Source of the DNA: Lucinisca nassula
Lineage: Eukaryota > Mollusca > Bivalvia > Lucinida > Lucinidae
Assembly (NCBI GenBank): GCA_963580285.1
Contig: CAUZLF010000266.1
Location: 1 to 64,000, forward strand
Length of the DNA stretch: 64,000 nt
Direction: 5' to 3'
Of this stretch, positions 22,401 through 32,399 are shown piece after piece. Every line of letters starts with the position of its first letter. Position 1 is the stretch's first letter. A program made the translations under genes and the position numbers. The notes under the pieces are model-generated. The model had not been told where the DNA came from, ran no database searches, and saw nothing but the letters and a program-made list of their open reading frames with translations.

Positions 22401-25302
22401 CTGAAACCACAGGGCCCAGAGCTTAGATATTTAGCTTGTAACAATGTTAAGTGGTCACCTATGTAAATCCTGCCAATCATGCCCCTGGGGTCCAAATTGG
22501 CCACACCCTGGGGCCCCTTAGCTCCTATAGACTTATAATGGAAAAAAAAGCTTCAAAAATCTTCTTCTCTGAAACCACAGGGCCCAGAGCTTAGATATTT
22601 AGCATGTAGCAACGGCAAGTGGTCACCTACATAATTCCTGCCAATCATGCCCCTGGGTTCCAAATGGGCCACGCCCCGGGGCCCCTTCCCTCCCGTAGAC
22701 TCATAATGGAAAAAAAGCTTCAAAAATCTTCTTCTCTGAAACCACAGGACCCAGAGCTTAGGTATTTAGCATGTAGCAACGGCAAGTGGTCACCTACATA
22801 ATTCCTGCCAATCATGCGCCTGGGGTCCAAATTGGTCACACCCCGGGCCCCTTAGCTCCCATAGACTCATAATGGAAAAAAAAAGCTTCAAAAATCTTCT
22901 TCTCTGAAACCACAGGGCCCAGAGCTTAGATATTTAGCATGTAGCAATGGCCAGTGGTCACCTACATAATTCCTGCCAATCATACCCGTGTGTTTCAAAT
23001 GGGCCACGCCCCAGGGCCCCATAGCCCCCATAGACTCATAATGGAAAAAAAAGCTTCAAAAAATTTCTTCTCTGAAACCACAGGGCCAAGAGCTTAGATA
23101 TTTAGCATATAGCAATGGCCAGTGGTCACCTATATAATTCCTGCCAATCATGCCCCTGGGTTTCAAATGGGCCACGCCCCGGGGCCCCTTCCCTCCCATA
23201 GACTCATAATGGAAAAAAAAGCTTCAAAAATCTTCTGCTCTGAAACCACAGGGCCCAGAGCTGAGATATTTAGCATGTAGCATAGGCAAGTGGTCACCTA
23301 CATAAATCCTGCCAATCATGCCCCTGGGGTCCAAATGGGCCACACCCCGGGGCCCTTTAGCTCCCATAGACTCCTAATGGAAAAAGCTTCAAAAATCTTC
23401 TCCTCTGAAACCACAGGGCCCAGAGCTTAGATATTTAGCAGGTAGAAACGGCAAGTGGTCACCTACATAAACCCTGCCAATCATGCCCCCCCGGGTCCAA
23501 GTGGGCCACACCCTGAGGCCCCTTAGCTTCCATAGACTCCTAATGGAAAAAAGCTTCAAAATCCTCTGAAACCACAGGGCCCAGAGCTTAGATATTTAGC
23601 AGGTAGCAATGGCAAGTGGTCACCTACATAAATCCTGCCAATCATGCCCCTGGGGTCCAAATGGGCCACACCCTGGGGCCCCTTAGCTCCCATAGACTCC
23701 TAGTGGAAAAAAGCTTCAAAAATCTTCTCCTCTGAAACCACAGGGCCCAGAGCTTCGATATTTAGCATGTAGCAACGGCAAGTGGTCACCTACATAAATC
23801 CTGCCAATCATGCCCCTGGGATCCAAATGGACCACGCCCCGGGGCCCCTTAGCTCCCATAGACTCCTAATTGAAAAGAAGCTTCAAAAATCTTCTTCTCT
23901 GAAACCACAGGGCCCAGAGCTTAGATATTTAGTATGTAGCAACGGCAAGTGGTCACCTACATATTTCCTGATAATCATGCCCCTTGGGTGCAATTGGGCC
24001 AGGTCCCGGGGCCCCTGAGCTCCCATAGACTCCTAATTGAAAAAAGCTTTAAAAATCTTCTCCACTGAAACCATAGGGCCCAGAGCTTCGATATTTAGCA
24101 TCTAGCAACAGCAAGTGGTCATCTACATAAATCCTGTCAATCATGCCCCTGGGGTCCAAATGGGCCACGCCTTTGGGCCCCTTAGCTCCCATAGACTCCT
24201 AATGGAAAAAAAACCTTCAAAAATCTTCTTCTCTGAAACCACAGGGCCCAGAGCTTAGTTATTTAGCATATAGCAATGGCAAGTGGTCACCTACATAAAT
24301 CCTGCCAATCATGCCCCTGGGGTCCAAATGGGCCACGCCCCGGGGCCCCTTAGCTCCCATTGACTCCTAATGGAAAAAGCTAAAAAAATCTTCTTCTCAA
24401 AAACCACAGGGCCCAGAGCTTAGATATTTAGCATGTAGCAACAGCAAGTGGTCACCTACATAAATCCTGCCAATCATGCTCCTGGGGTCCAAATGGGCCA
24501 TGCCCTGGGGCCCCTTAGCTCCCATAGACTCCTAATGGAATAAAGCTTCAAAAATCTTCTTCTCTGAAACCACAGGGTCCAGAGCTTAGATATTTAGCAT
24601 GTAGCAACGGTAAGTGGTCACCTACATAAATCCTGCCAATCATGCCCCTGGGGGTCCAAATGGGCCATGCACCGGGGCCTCTTAGCTACCATAGACTCCT
24701 TATGGAAAAAAGCTTCAAAAATCTTCTTCTCTGAAACCACAGGGCCCAGGTCACCTCCATAAATGCTGCCAATCATGCCCCTTGGGCCAGAATTGGCCAC
24801 ACCCATGGATGGACTTAAAATGGAAAAAAAAACTTAAAATTGAAAAAAAAAAACAACTTCAAAAATATTCTTCTGTGAAACCATTAGGCCCAGAGCTTAG
24901 GTATTTAGCATGTAGCAACATGGAGTGGTTGCCTACATGATTCCTGCCTGAGTCTTGCCACTGGGGTTCAAATTGGCCAAATCCTGTGGCTTCTTAACTC
25001 CAATAAACTTATAATGGAAAAAAAAAATTGTAAAATTTTCTTGTCTGAAACCATGAAGTACGAACCTTAGATATTTAGTATATAGCAACATAAAATGGTC
25101 ACCTACATAAATCCTGCCAACCATGCCCTTTGGGTCAAAATTGACCTATGGACTTATACTGGAAAAAAAATCAAAAATCTTCTTCTCCAAAGCCATAAGG
25201 CCCAGAGCTCAGATATTTAGTATGTAGCAATGTCAAGTGGTCTCCTACACTTATGATTTTCGAGTACACAGGTGAGCGATATAGGACCATTGGGCCCTCT
25301 TG
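19435..25302 (+). mobile_element. Helitron-like satellite element H2 with ~168-bp core repeats
   Basis: The 5' hairpin AGCTCACCTGTCACGTAGTG... folds on itself and is followed by TTTTTGTCCGTCGTG and CGTCC-rich sequence. About thirty tandem units of about 165-170 bp follow (CTTCTTCTCTGAAACCACAG, GATATTTAGCATGTAGCAA, CCTGCCAATCATGCCCCTGG, CGCCCCGGGGCCCCTTAGC). The 3' end has CAGGTGAGC (complementary to the 5' end), a GGACCATTGGGCCC hairpin and CTCTTG next to TTT. Two extra 5' heads lie inside, at 21900-22000 and about 22183-22260. Known architecture: Helitron-like non-autonomous elements of bivalves (pearl/HINE). All ORFs through the array are translations of the repeat. Confidence 0.75.
21899..22420 (+). 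repeat. Two internal 5' heads within H2
   Basis: A full second head (TTTAGCTCACCTGTCACATAGTGAC...) starts at 21899. A third, lacking its hairpin, starts at about 22183 (GCTTTTGTGATCACTTTTTG). Both are followed by the same AACAATTTCAAATAA lead-in and CATCATCAGGTAGGGGG segment as the first head. Only one 3' terminus exists for the three heads. Confidence 0.75.
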
Positions 25303-26105
25303 TTTGGTTATTGGATGGCCCATGGAATATAGAATGAATTGGGCTATGTTTGGCATGACCTTGACCTCAACAGGACCCCAAGGTCAAAGGTAAAAATATG
25401 ACTTTCCTAAACTATTTGAGTTACACTTCCGAAACTTTGTTTATCAGCTAGAATGTTCTTTGCAACCTTTTTGGTTATTGGATAGCCCTTGGAATATAGA
25501 ATGAATTGGGCTACATTTGGCATGACCTTGACCTCAACAGGACCCCAAGGTCAAAGGTAAAAAATATGACTGTCATATCTCCTAAACTATTTGAGTTACA
25601 CTTCTGAAACTTTGCTTATTGGATGGCCCTTGGAATATCGAATAAATTGAGCTACATTTGGGTGACCTTGACCGCAACATGACCCCAAGATCAAAAGTCA
25701 AAAAGTATTATTTTGCCTATTTTCTAAACTAATGGAGTTACACTTCTGAAACTTTGGTTATTGGATGGCCTTTGGAATATAGAATGAATTGGGCTACTTT
25801 TGGCAGGACCTTGACCTCGACATTACCTCAAGGTCAAAGGTCAAAAAGTATGACTTTGCCATATCTGCTAAACTATTGGAGTTACACTTCTGAAACTTTG
25901 CTTAGTGGATGGCCCTTGGAATATTGAATATATTGGGCTACTTTTGGTGTGACCTCGACCTCAGCATGACCCCAAGGTCAAAGGTCAAAAAGTATTATTT
26001 TGCCATATCTTCTAAACTATTGGAGCTACACTTCTGAAACTTTGGTTATTGGATGGCCCTTGGAATATAGAATCAATTGGGATACTTTTGTTGTGACCTA
26101 TCTGG

Positions 26106-27158
26106 GCATAAATGATAAGATATGCTCTTGTGCTGAAGCATTATACACCTGGGGCTGGGGGTGGTGATGGGGGCACTGTTATGGCTAGGTGGTAGTTTGT
26201 AGGCATCGTCCCAAGGAAATGATTTTAAAATATTTATTAGTTACTTACCTATGAACAGGAGTGTAGAGAATAAACAAAAAATGTTCAAAAAGCTCACAGA
26301 ATGCACCATTTTCTAGCCTATCCTGAGAGCTTGCCACCAAGACTTCACGCCTTTGGCACTCGCCAATCCTCCTCAAACGCGCTGTCTCTCTCATTTTCAT
26401 TTTCAAAACTTAACATGTCTGAAAAAGCGTTTTAAAACTACCCACCATCATGCCAAAACGTAGTCGATGCGCTTTATTTAACGAATGGAAATAAGATTTA
26501 AAGCATGTATATTTTCTATCCAATTTTATAGGAGCTTTTTTCGTGACGTACTTCCGGTTCTAAAAATGGAACGGGAAAAGCCCTGGCCGTCATCTGCCGT
26601 ATTGCTTCAAAGGCAGTGGGTCAGATAAAGTGTTAATTACAGCGTAAAACAGTGGAATTCTTTAAACCTTTGGCGAAAATAAAGGGAGAAACACCGATTT
26701 GCTGCCAGATGTGAAATTTCGCATTACGAAAATGATATATTGTACATACGACCCAACAGGGCCCCCTCTCTCTCTCTCTCTCTCTCAGCGCACGAACAAT
26801 TAGCGAGCGCAGGAAAATGTAAATTAGTTTGTCGTTAAATGACGCCACGTCAACTGACATGTAGCGTGTCAACAACGTCATGCCTGCATCAAACCAACTT
26901 CAAAGCGATGCATTGCATTTGACATTGCAACGTCGATGAAACGTCAGAACGTTGCGTTGGCGATAATACTGCGTTGCTTAATAAAATGTCATTTGCCCAG
27001 TGCTCGGACCCATCAAGACTCAGTGGGATTGGAACATTAAATTCAAAACAAACATAGAACACCCTTTCAGTGCATAAGAATGAAACACTCCTTCGCAAGT
27101 GCAAGATTTTACAGTAAAATCTGGTAGATTTGTAGATTGGTTCAACCTTTGTTTGTTA
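26106..27158. other. Intronic sequence without recognised feature
   Basis: No ORF with protein-family character. One short TC tract lies at about 26763-26787. Several ACGTC/ACGT-rich stretches (26840-26960) show no further organisation that I can see. Confidence 0.5.
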
Positions 27159-29738
27159 TAGCCCCGCTTTGAAAAAGTGGGGCTATATTGGATTTGCCAT
27201 GTCCTTCTGTCATTCCATAATTCCGTGATTCCCTTAATTTGTGTTGGCTCCATAACTTTGTATCTGCTTAACATATTTTCATGAAACTTCACACAAATGT
27301 TAAACAGCATAAGACAATGTGCAGAGCGAAGGAATTATAACTGTGGATTGCCTACTTTTGGAGTTATTGCCCTTTGAACATTTTCCGTAATTCCGTAATT
27401 CCGTGATTCCATTAATTTGTGTTGGCTCCATAACTTTGTATCTGCTTAACATATTTTCATGAAACTTCACACAAATGTTAAACACCATAAGACAATGTGC
27501 AGAGGGAAGGAATTATAACTGTGGATTGCCTACTTTTGGAGTTATTGCCCTTTGAACATTGAAAAATGGCAATTTTAATTGTGTCCGCTTCATAACTCAA
27601 AAACCGTTTGAGATATTTTTAGGAAACTTCACACAAATGTTAAGCACTAAGAGACGATGTGCAGAGCGCAGGAACCATAACTCTGCATTGCTTATTTTTG
27701 GAGTTATTGCCCTTTGAACATTGAAAAATGGCAATTTTAACAGTGTCCGCTTCATAACTCGAAAACCGTTTGAGATAATTTCATGAAACTTCACACAAAT
27801 GTTAAGCACTATGAGACAATGTGCAGAGCGCAAGAACCATAACTCTGGTTTTCGTATTTTCTGTGTGTCTGTCTGTGTCTGTTAACAATTTTCGTGTCCG
27901 CTCCATAACTTTAAAACCCATTCACATATTTTCATGAAACTTCACACAAACATTAAACACCATGAGATGGTGTGCAGAGTGCAGGAACCATAACTCTGGA
28001 TTGCCTAATTTTTTAGTTATTTCCCTTTGAATATTGAAAAATATCAATTTTAGCCGTCTTTGCTCGATAACTCAAAAACCGTTTGAGATAATTTGTGTTG
28101 GCTCCATAACTTTGTATCTGCTTAACATATTTTCATGAAACTTCACACAAATGTTAACCACCATAAGACAATGTGCAGAGCGAAGGAATTATAACTGTGG
28201 ATTGCCTACTTTTGGAGTTATTGCCCTTTGAACATTTTCCGTGATTCCGTTAATTTGTGTTGGCTCCATAACTTTGTATCTGCTTAACATATTTTCATGA
28301 AACTTCACACAAATGTTAAACACCATAAGACAATGTGCAGAGCGAAGGAATTATAACTGTGGATTGCCTACTTTTGGAGTTATTGCCCTTTGAACATTTT
28401 CCGTAATTCCGTGATTCCGTTAATTTGTGTTGGCTCCATAACTTTGTATCTGCTTAACATATTTTCATGAAACTTCACACAAATGTTAAACACCATAAGA
28501 CAATGTGCAGAGCGAAGGAATTATAACTGTGGATTGCCTACTTTTGGAGTTATTGCCCTTTGAACATTGAAAAATGGCAATTTTAATTGTGTCCGCTTCA
28601 TAACTCGAAAACCGTTTGAGATATTTTTAGGAAACTTCACACAAATGTTAAGCACTAAGAGACGATGTGCAGAGCGCAGGAACCATAACTCTGCATTGCT
28701 TATTTTTGGAGTTATTGCCCTTTGAACATTGAAAAATGGCAATTTTAACAGTGTCCGCTTCATAACTCGAAAACCGTTTGAGATAATTTCATGAAACTTC
28801 ACACAAATGTTAAGCACTATGAGACAATGTGCAGAGCGCAAGAACCATAACTCTGGTTTTCGTATTTTCTGTGTGTCTGTCTGTGTCTGTTAACAATTTT
28901 CGTGTCCGCTCCATAACTTTAAAACCCATTCACATATTTTCATGAAACTTCACACAAACATTAAACACCATGAGATGGTGTGCAGAGTGCAGGAACCATA
29001 ACTCTGGATTGCCTAATTTTTGAGTTATTTCCCTTTGAATATTGAAAAATATCAATTTTAGCCGTCTTTGCTCGATAACTCAAAAACCGTTTGAGATAAT
29101 TTTATGAAACTTCACACAAATGTAAAGCACCATATTACGTGTGCAGAGCGCAGGAACCCAAACTCTGGATTGTCTACTTTTTCAGTTATAGGCTTTTGAA
29201 TATTAAAAAATGGCAATTTTAACTATGTCCGCTCCATAACCGTTTCTGATATTTTCATGAAACTTCAAATAAATGAAAAGCACCTTGAGATGATGTGCAG
29301 AGTGCAGGAACCATAACTCTGGTTTGCCTACTTTAGGAGTTATTGCCCTTTGAACATTTAAAAAGGCAATTTTGACTGTGTTGGCTCCATAACTCACAAA
29401 CCATTTGAGATATTTTCATGACACTTCACACAAGTGTAAAGCACCATGAGACAATGTGCAGAGCGCAGGAACCCTGACTCTGATTTGCCTACTTTAGGAG
29501 TTATTACCCTTTGAACATTGAAAAATGGAAGATGAAATTTAGTATAAACATGGACATTCTGGTAATGTATCATGCTCATTGAAATGAGGGACAAGGGCTC
29601 ACAACTCCAGTTTTTCCAGATAATGTAAAATTTTCAACAGTTATTTCTTGTTCATAACTGTTTTCTCTGCAGCTTAAATAACTTTCTTCTCTGACAGCGC
29701 TGAAGCGGGGCTATAGTCAGATCCTCTGACAGCTCTAG
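27159..29738 (+). mobile_element. Helitron-like satellite element H5 with ~155-bp cores and an internal ~1-kb duplication
   Basis: The 5' hairpin TAGCCCCGCTTTGAAAAAGTGGGGCTA (27159-27185) leads tandem units containing CATATTTTCATGAAACTTCA, CACAAATGTTAA and GTGCAGAGCG. The 3' side has AAGCGGGGCTA, complementary to the 5' end, then a TCAGATCCTCTGA hairpin and CAGCTCTAG before TTTG. About 530 bp at 27540-28090 is repeated almost exactly at 28558-29097, which explains the identical translated ORFs on the minus strand. It inserted into the GGTTTAACGTCCC dispersed repeat. Confidence 0.7.
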
Positions 29739-29878
29739 TTTGATTTGAGGTTTAACGTCCCCGTCAACACTGTAAAGGTCATTTTGGAGACGTTGCTTCC
29801 AATTTTGTGGGACTTTTATCCGACATTGAGATGAAATGACATCTCAAGCCCTGTCGCCCAATGAAACCCAGCCCTTAG
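29739..29878 (+). repeat. Copy of the GGTTTAACGTCCC dispersed repeat
   Basis: Starts TTTGATTTGAGGTTTAACG directly after the 3' end of H5 and runs to the ATGAAACC segment, as at 5622-5760. H5 abuts its first bases, within a T-containing stretch. Confidence 0.65.
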
Positions 29879-29885
29879 GTCTACA

Positions 29886-30130
29886 TTAACCCAATTGGTA
29901 CTGGAAACCCCAAAAGGGGTAAGTGACAAACAGTGCAGGCCCAGATCAGACGCCGCAGAACGCGGCGTCTGATCAGGGCCAATCTGATCAGGGCCAACAC
30001 TGTTTGCAAAAAGTTCGGCCATTTTCCAAATAAATTTTGAAGAAAACGCAACCTGACACCCCTAAATTTTGAAAATGACTCCTGCTATATATATAAGGAG
30101 GAAGATTGCATTTGGTACAAAAAGGGTTAT
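29886..30130 (+). mobile_element. TTAA-type MITE (piggyBac-like termini), slightly decayed
   Basis: Begins TTAACCCAATTGGTACTGG and ends TTTGGTACAAAAAGGGTTAT. Intact relatives have [TTAA]CCCTTTTTGTACC and its inverse. The interior palindrome around GACGCCGCAGAACGCGGCGTC is conserved in all copies. TTAA targets and CCCTTT-like ends are characteristic of piggyBac-type elements. Confidence 0.7.
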
Positions 30131-30149
30131 GGGCTTCTTGGATACAGGG

Positions 30150-30535
30150 ATCAGTTGAACCTCTCTCTCATCTCAGCGGTCACGTACGTGACATTGAAGT
30201 GAGGTGGAGTGGTTGTCGACGGCATGACGTCGAGCCAACGTTGACTCGACGCCCGTCTATAAGTCCACTCATTTTTTTTTTTTTTTTCGACTGTCAATAT
30301 GTTTATTTGTCTATCTAACAGTCCGTCCATTCGTCTGTTAGTCAGTCAGTCATTCAGTCAGTCGGTCTATGTGTTGTCTGTCTGTCTACTGTCAGTTTGT
30401 CAGTCAAACCTCTCTCTCTCTGTCTCTCTCATGCCAACGATGTGACAATGAAGTGAGTTGGAGTGGGTGTCGACGGTATGACGTTGAACCAACATTGACT
30501 CAACGCCCCTCCGTCAGTCCACTCATTAGTTTATT
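30150..30535. repeat. Diverged tandem duplication with TCTG/CAGT microsatellites between
   Basis: Two copies (about 30155-30275 and 30405-30530) share AACCTCTCTCTC, GTCGACGGYATGACGT, CAACGTTGACTCGACGCCC and CCACTCATT. Between them lie a T run (30271-30286) and GTCTGTCTG / CAGTCAGTC repeats. Confidence 0.55.
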
Positions 30536-31339
30536 TCGATAGATAGATAGCGAATAAAACGAAAGTTATGTAAACACTTATTTTGTAAGTAAGCATTCGT
30601 GAATAACGGCATCTCAAGCCATTGACATGGGTCATTCACGAAAAGATTTTCGTCAATTAAAAACGGATTTAGGATAAATGAATTTCGGTAATAAAAGCGA
30701 AATATCATTCTTTCCTTCTCGAGGCATTATTTCAATGAAAACGGGTATATTTTCTCTCAAAATGTCTGAATATTGTTAGCATTTTAAGTTCCGCCAATAC
30801 ATTTGAATAGCTATTGCCGTTTCAATTGACGGCCAGTACTTTGCGCATGCGCAAGTATAACCTCATAAACGGAATTCCAAAAACCTCCTATACAAAAAGA
30901 AGCAGTTTAATGTCAAAAATGGTTTGTGGCAAACAGTTTTGATAGAAAGACGATTTAACAAAGGTAATTACAGAAAATAATTTGTGCTACATCAACGGTA
31001 GAGTATGGACCCGGAAGGTTTTTTTGCCCACCAGATAAAACGAGGCTAATGACCTTTGACCTTGTGTGACGTAGACTTTGGATGTGTCGATAGTTTATAC
31101 AGCCATGTGGAGCAGACAGCTGTCCTCCATTTTAGATTCCCACTATCTGGTCACGTGACTATATATCTATCTATCTTCTCATACTGAGTTGGTCATATTT
31201 GGCCATTACCTCAGTTAGGTGGGTGGCTAAATTTAGAATTTAGTATAAAAAAAAAATCATCAGAGGCCTTAAAACTATTTACAATCCGATCACAGAGGTA
31301 TCCTAAAACGCATACCTCTGAGTCTCAATCTTATACTGT
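30536..31339. other. Intronic sequence without recognised feature
   Basis: Short ATAGATAG and ATCTATCT tracts (30537-30550, 31162-31180) only. No protein-like ORF. Confidence 0.45.
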
Positions 31340-32190
31340 GCGGGCTTTGAACTTCTGTGCGGTCTTGGTATTCACCGCAGAAGATGGAAGACTATTCCAC
31401 TGAGGAATAGTTCTAGGGAAGAAAAGAGTTTTTCAGGGCATCACTATAGGACTGATACCTAAGATACTGTGAGTTATTTGTTCTTGATGCCCTTGTTTTG
31501 GTTGACACTGTTGCAGGGGTCAAGTACGTGTACCTGTCCTTGTTAATTGATACTGTACCAGAATGTATCTTGTAGAAAAAGGTTAAGGAGGATTGCTCAC
31601 AACGGGTCTCCAGGGATGGCCACTCTAGCTCATCAAGCATGTCACCAACGCTATTTCTATTTCGCCATCATTTGCAGGTCCATCGAGCAGCTGTCCTCTG
31701 CACCTTTTCCACCTGTGAATCTGAGTTTTAACATAGGGGTGCCAAATGGGTGATGCGTATTCAAGTTGAGGGCAAACCAATGTTTTATAGGCAACATCCT
31801 TTGTCTGCGAGGTGCAAAAGCCAAATTACGTCTAAGAATTCCTAAGGTCCTAGTTGCTTTAGATGTTATTTCCGAGAGATGTTGACCCCAATCGAGATCG
31901 TCAGTGATGGTTATACCAAGATATTTGGCGGAATGAACCTGCTCCAAAGTTTGCTGGTGGAGTGTATAATCATATTTAATTTGCTTGCCCGGAAGGTGTC
32001 GTGACACCCTCATTGAATGGCAATTACTTTGAACTTCATCTGCCAATCTGCTTCCCGTTCTGCAAGTGACGCTTGATTTCCCAGCATTCAGATAATAAAA
32101 AGCCTGCAGTGCTGGCCCAACTGTATACAACATTCCTAGAGTTATCTCTTCTGAAGATTTTATTTGTATTTTTGTTTGTTTGTACACCCG
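31340..32190 (-). pseudogene. LINE (jockey-like) ORF2 C-terminal fragment
   Basis: The minus-strand frame contains LEQVHSAKYLGITITDDLDW and TRTLGILRRNLAFAPRR, the motif after the RT domain in jockey-like LINEs. The frame is lost near 31790, and the rest of the tail is readable in other frames: MLDELEWPSLETRCEQSSL (about 31640-31584) and YSDALKNSF, ending near 31410. At least two frameshifts. Antisense to SMC2. Confidence 0.75.
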
Positions 32191-32399
32191 TTTCTTGCAT
32201 CAGGAGAAACACTTGCCCCCAATGTGTAGCCTGAAATAACCAGCTACATGTATAAGTGATATTGGCAGGAGTTTGAATTATAATTAGTATGTGTGTACTG
32301 TGTCAATTACATGTAATTACCCTTTTGCAAAAAAAACTTAACTGTGGTCAGCTTTCAGAGACTTTTTTAAAAACTGAACTGTAAACTAATTCCATTTTT

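Larger units (their letters stand above)
18814..26105 (+). mobile_element. Helitron-like satellite element H1, interrupted by H2
   Basis: The 5' hairpin ATACCCG...CGGGTAT (18814-18846) is followed by a GTCTGTCAGTCAGT-rich stretch and then core repeats of about 145-150 bp (18960-19430, resuming 25305-26095) containing CAACATGACCCCAAGGTCAA and GAGTTACACTTCTGAAACTT. The array is split by H2 and resumes in the same phase. No 3' hairpin or CTYTWG terminus is recognised near 26105, so the right end is probably truncated. Confidence 0.6.
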
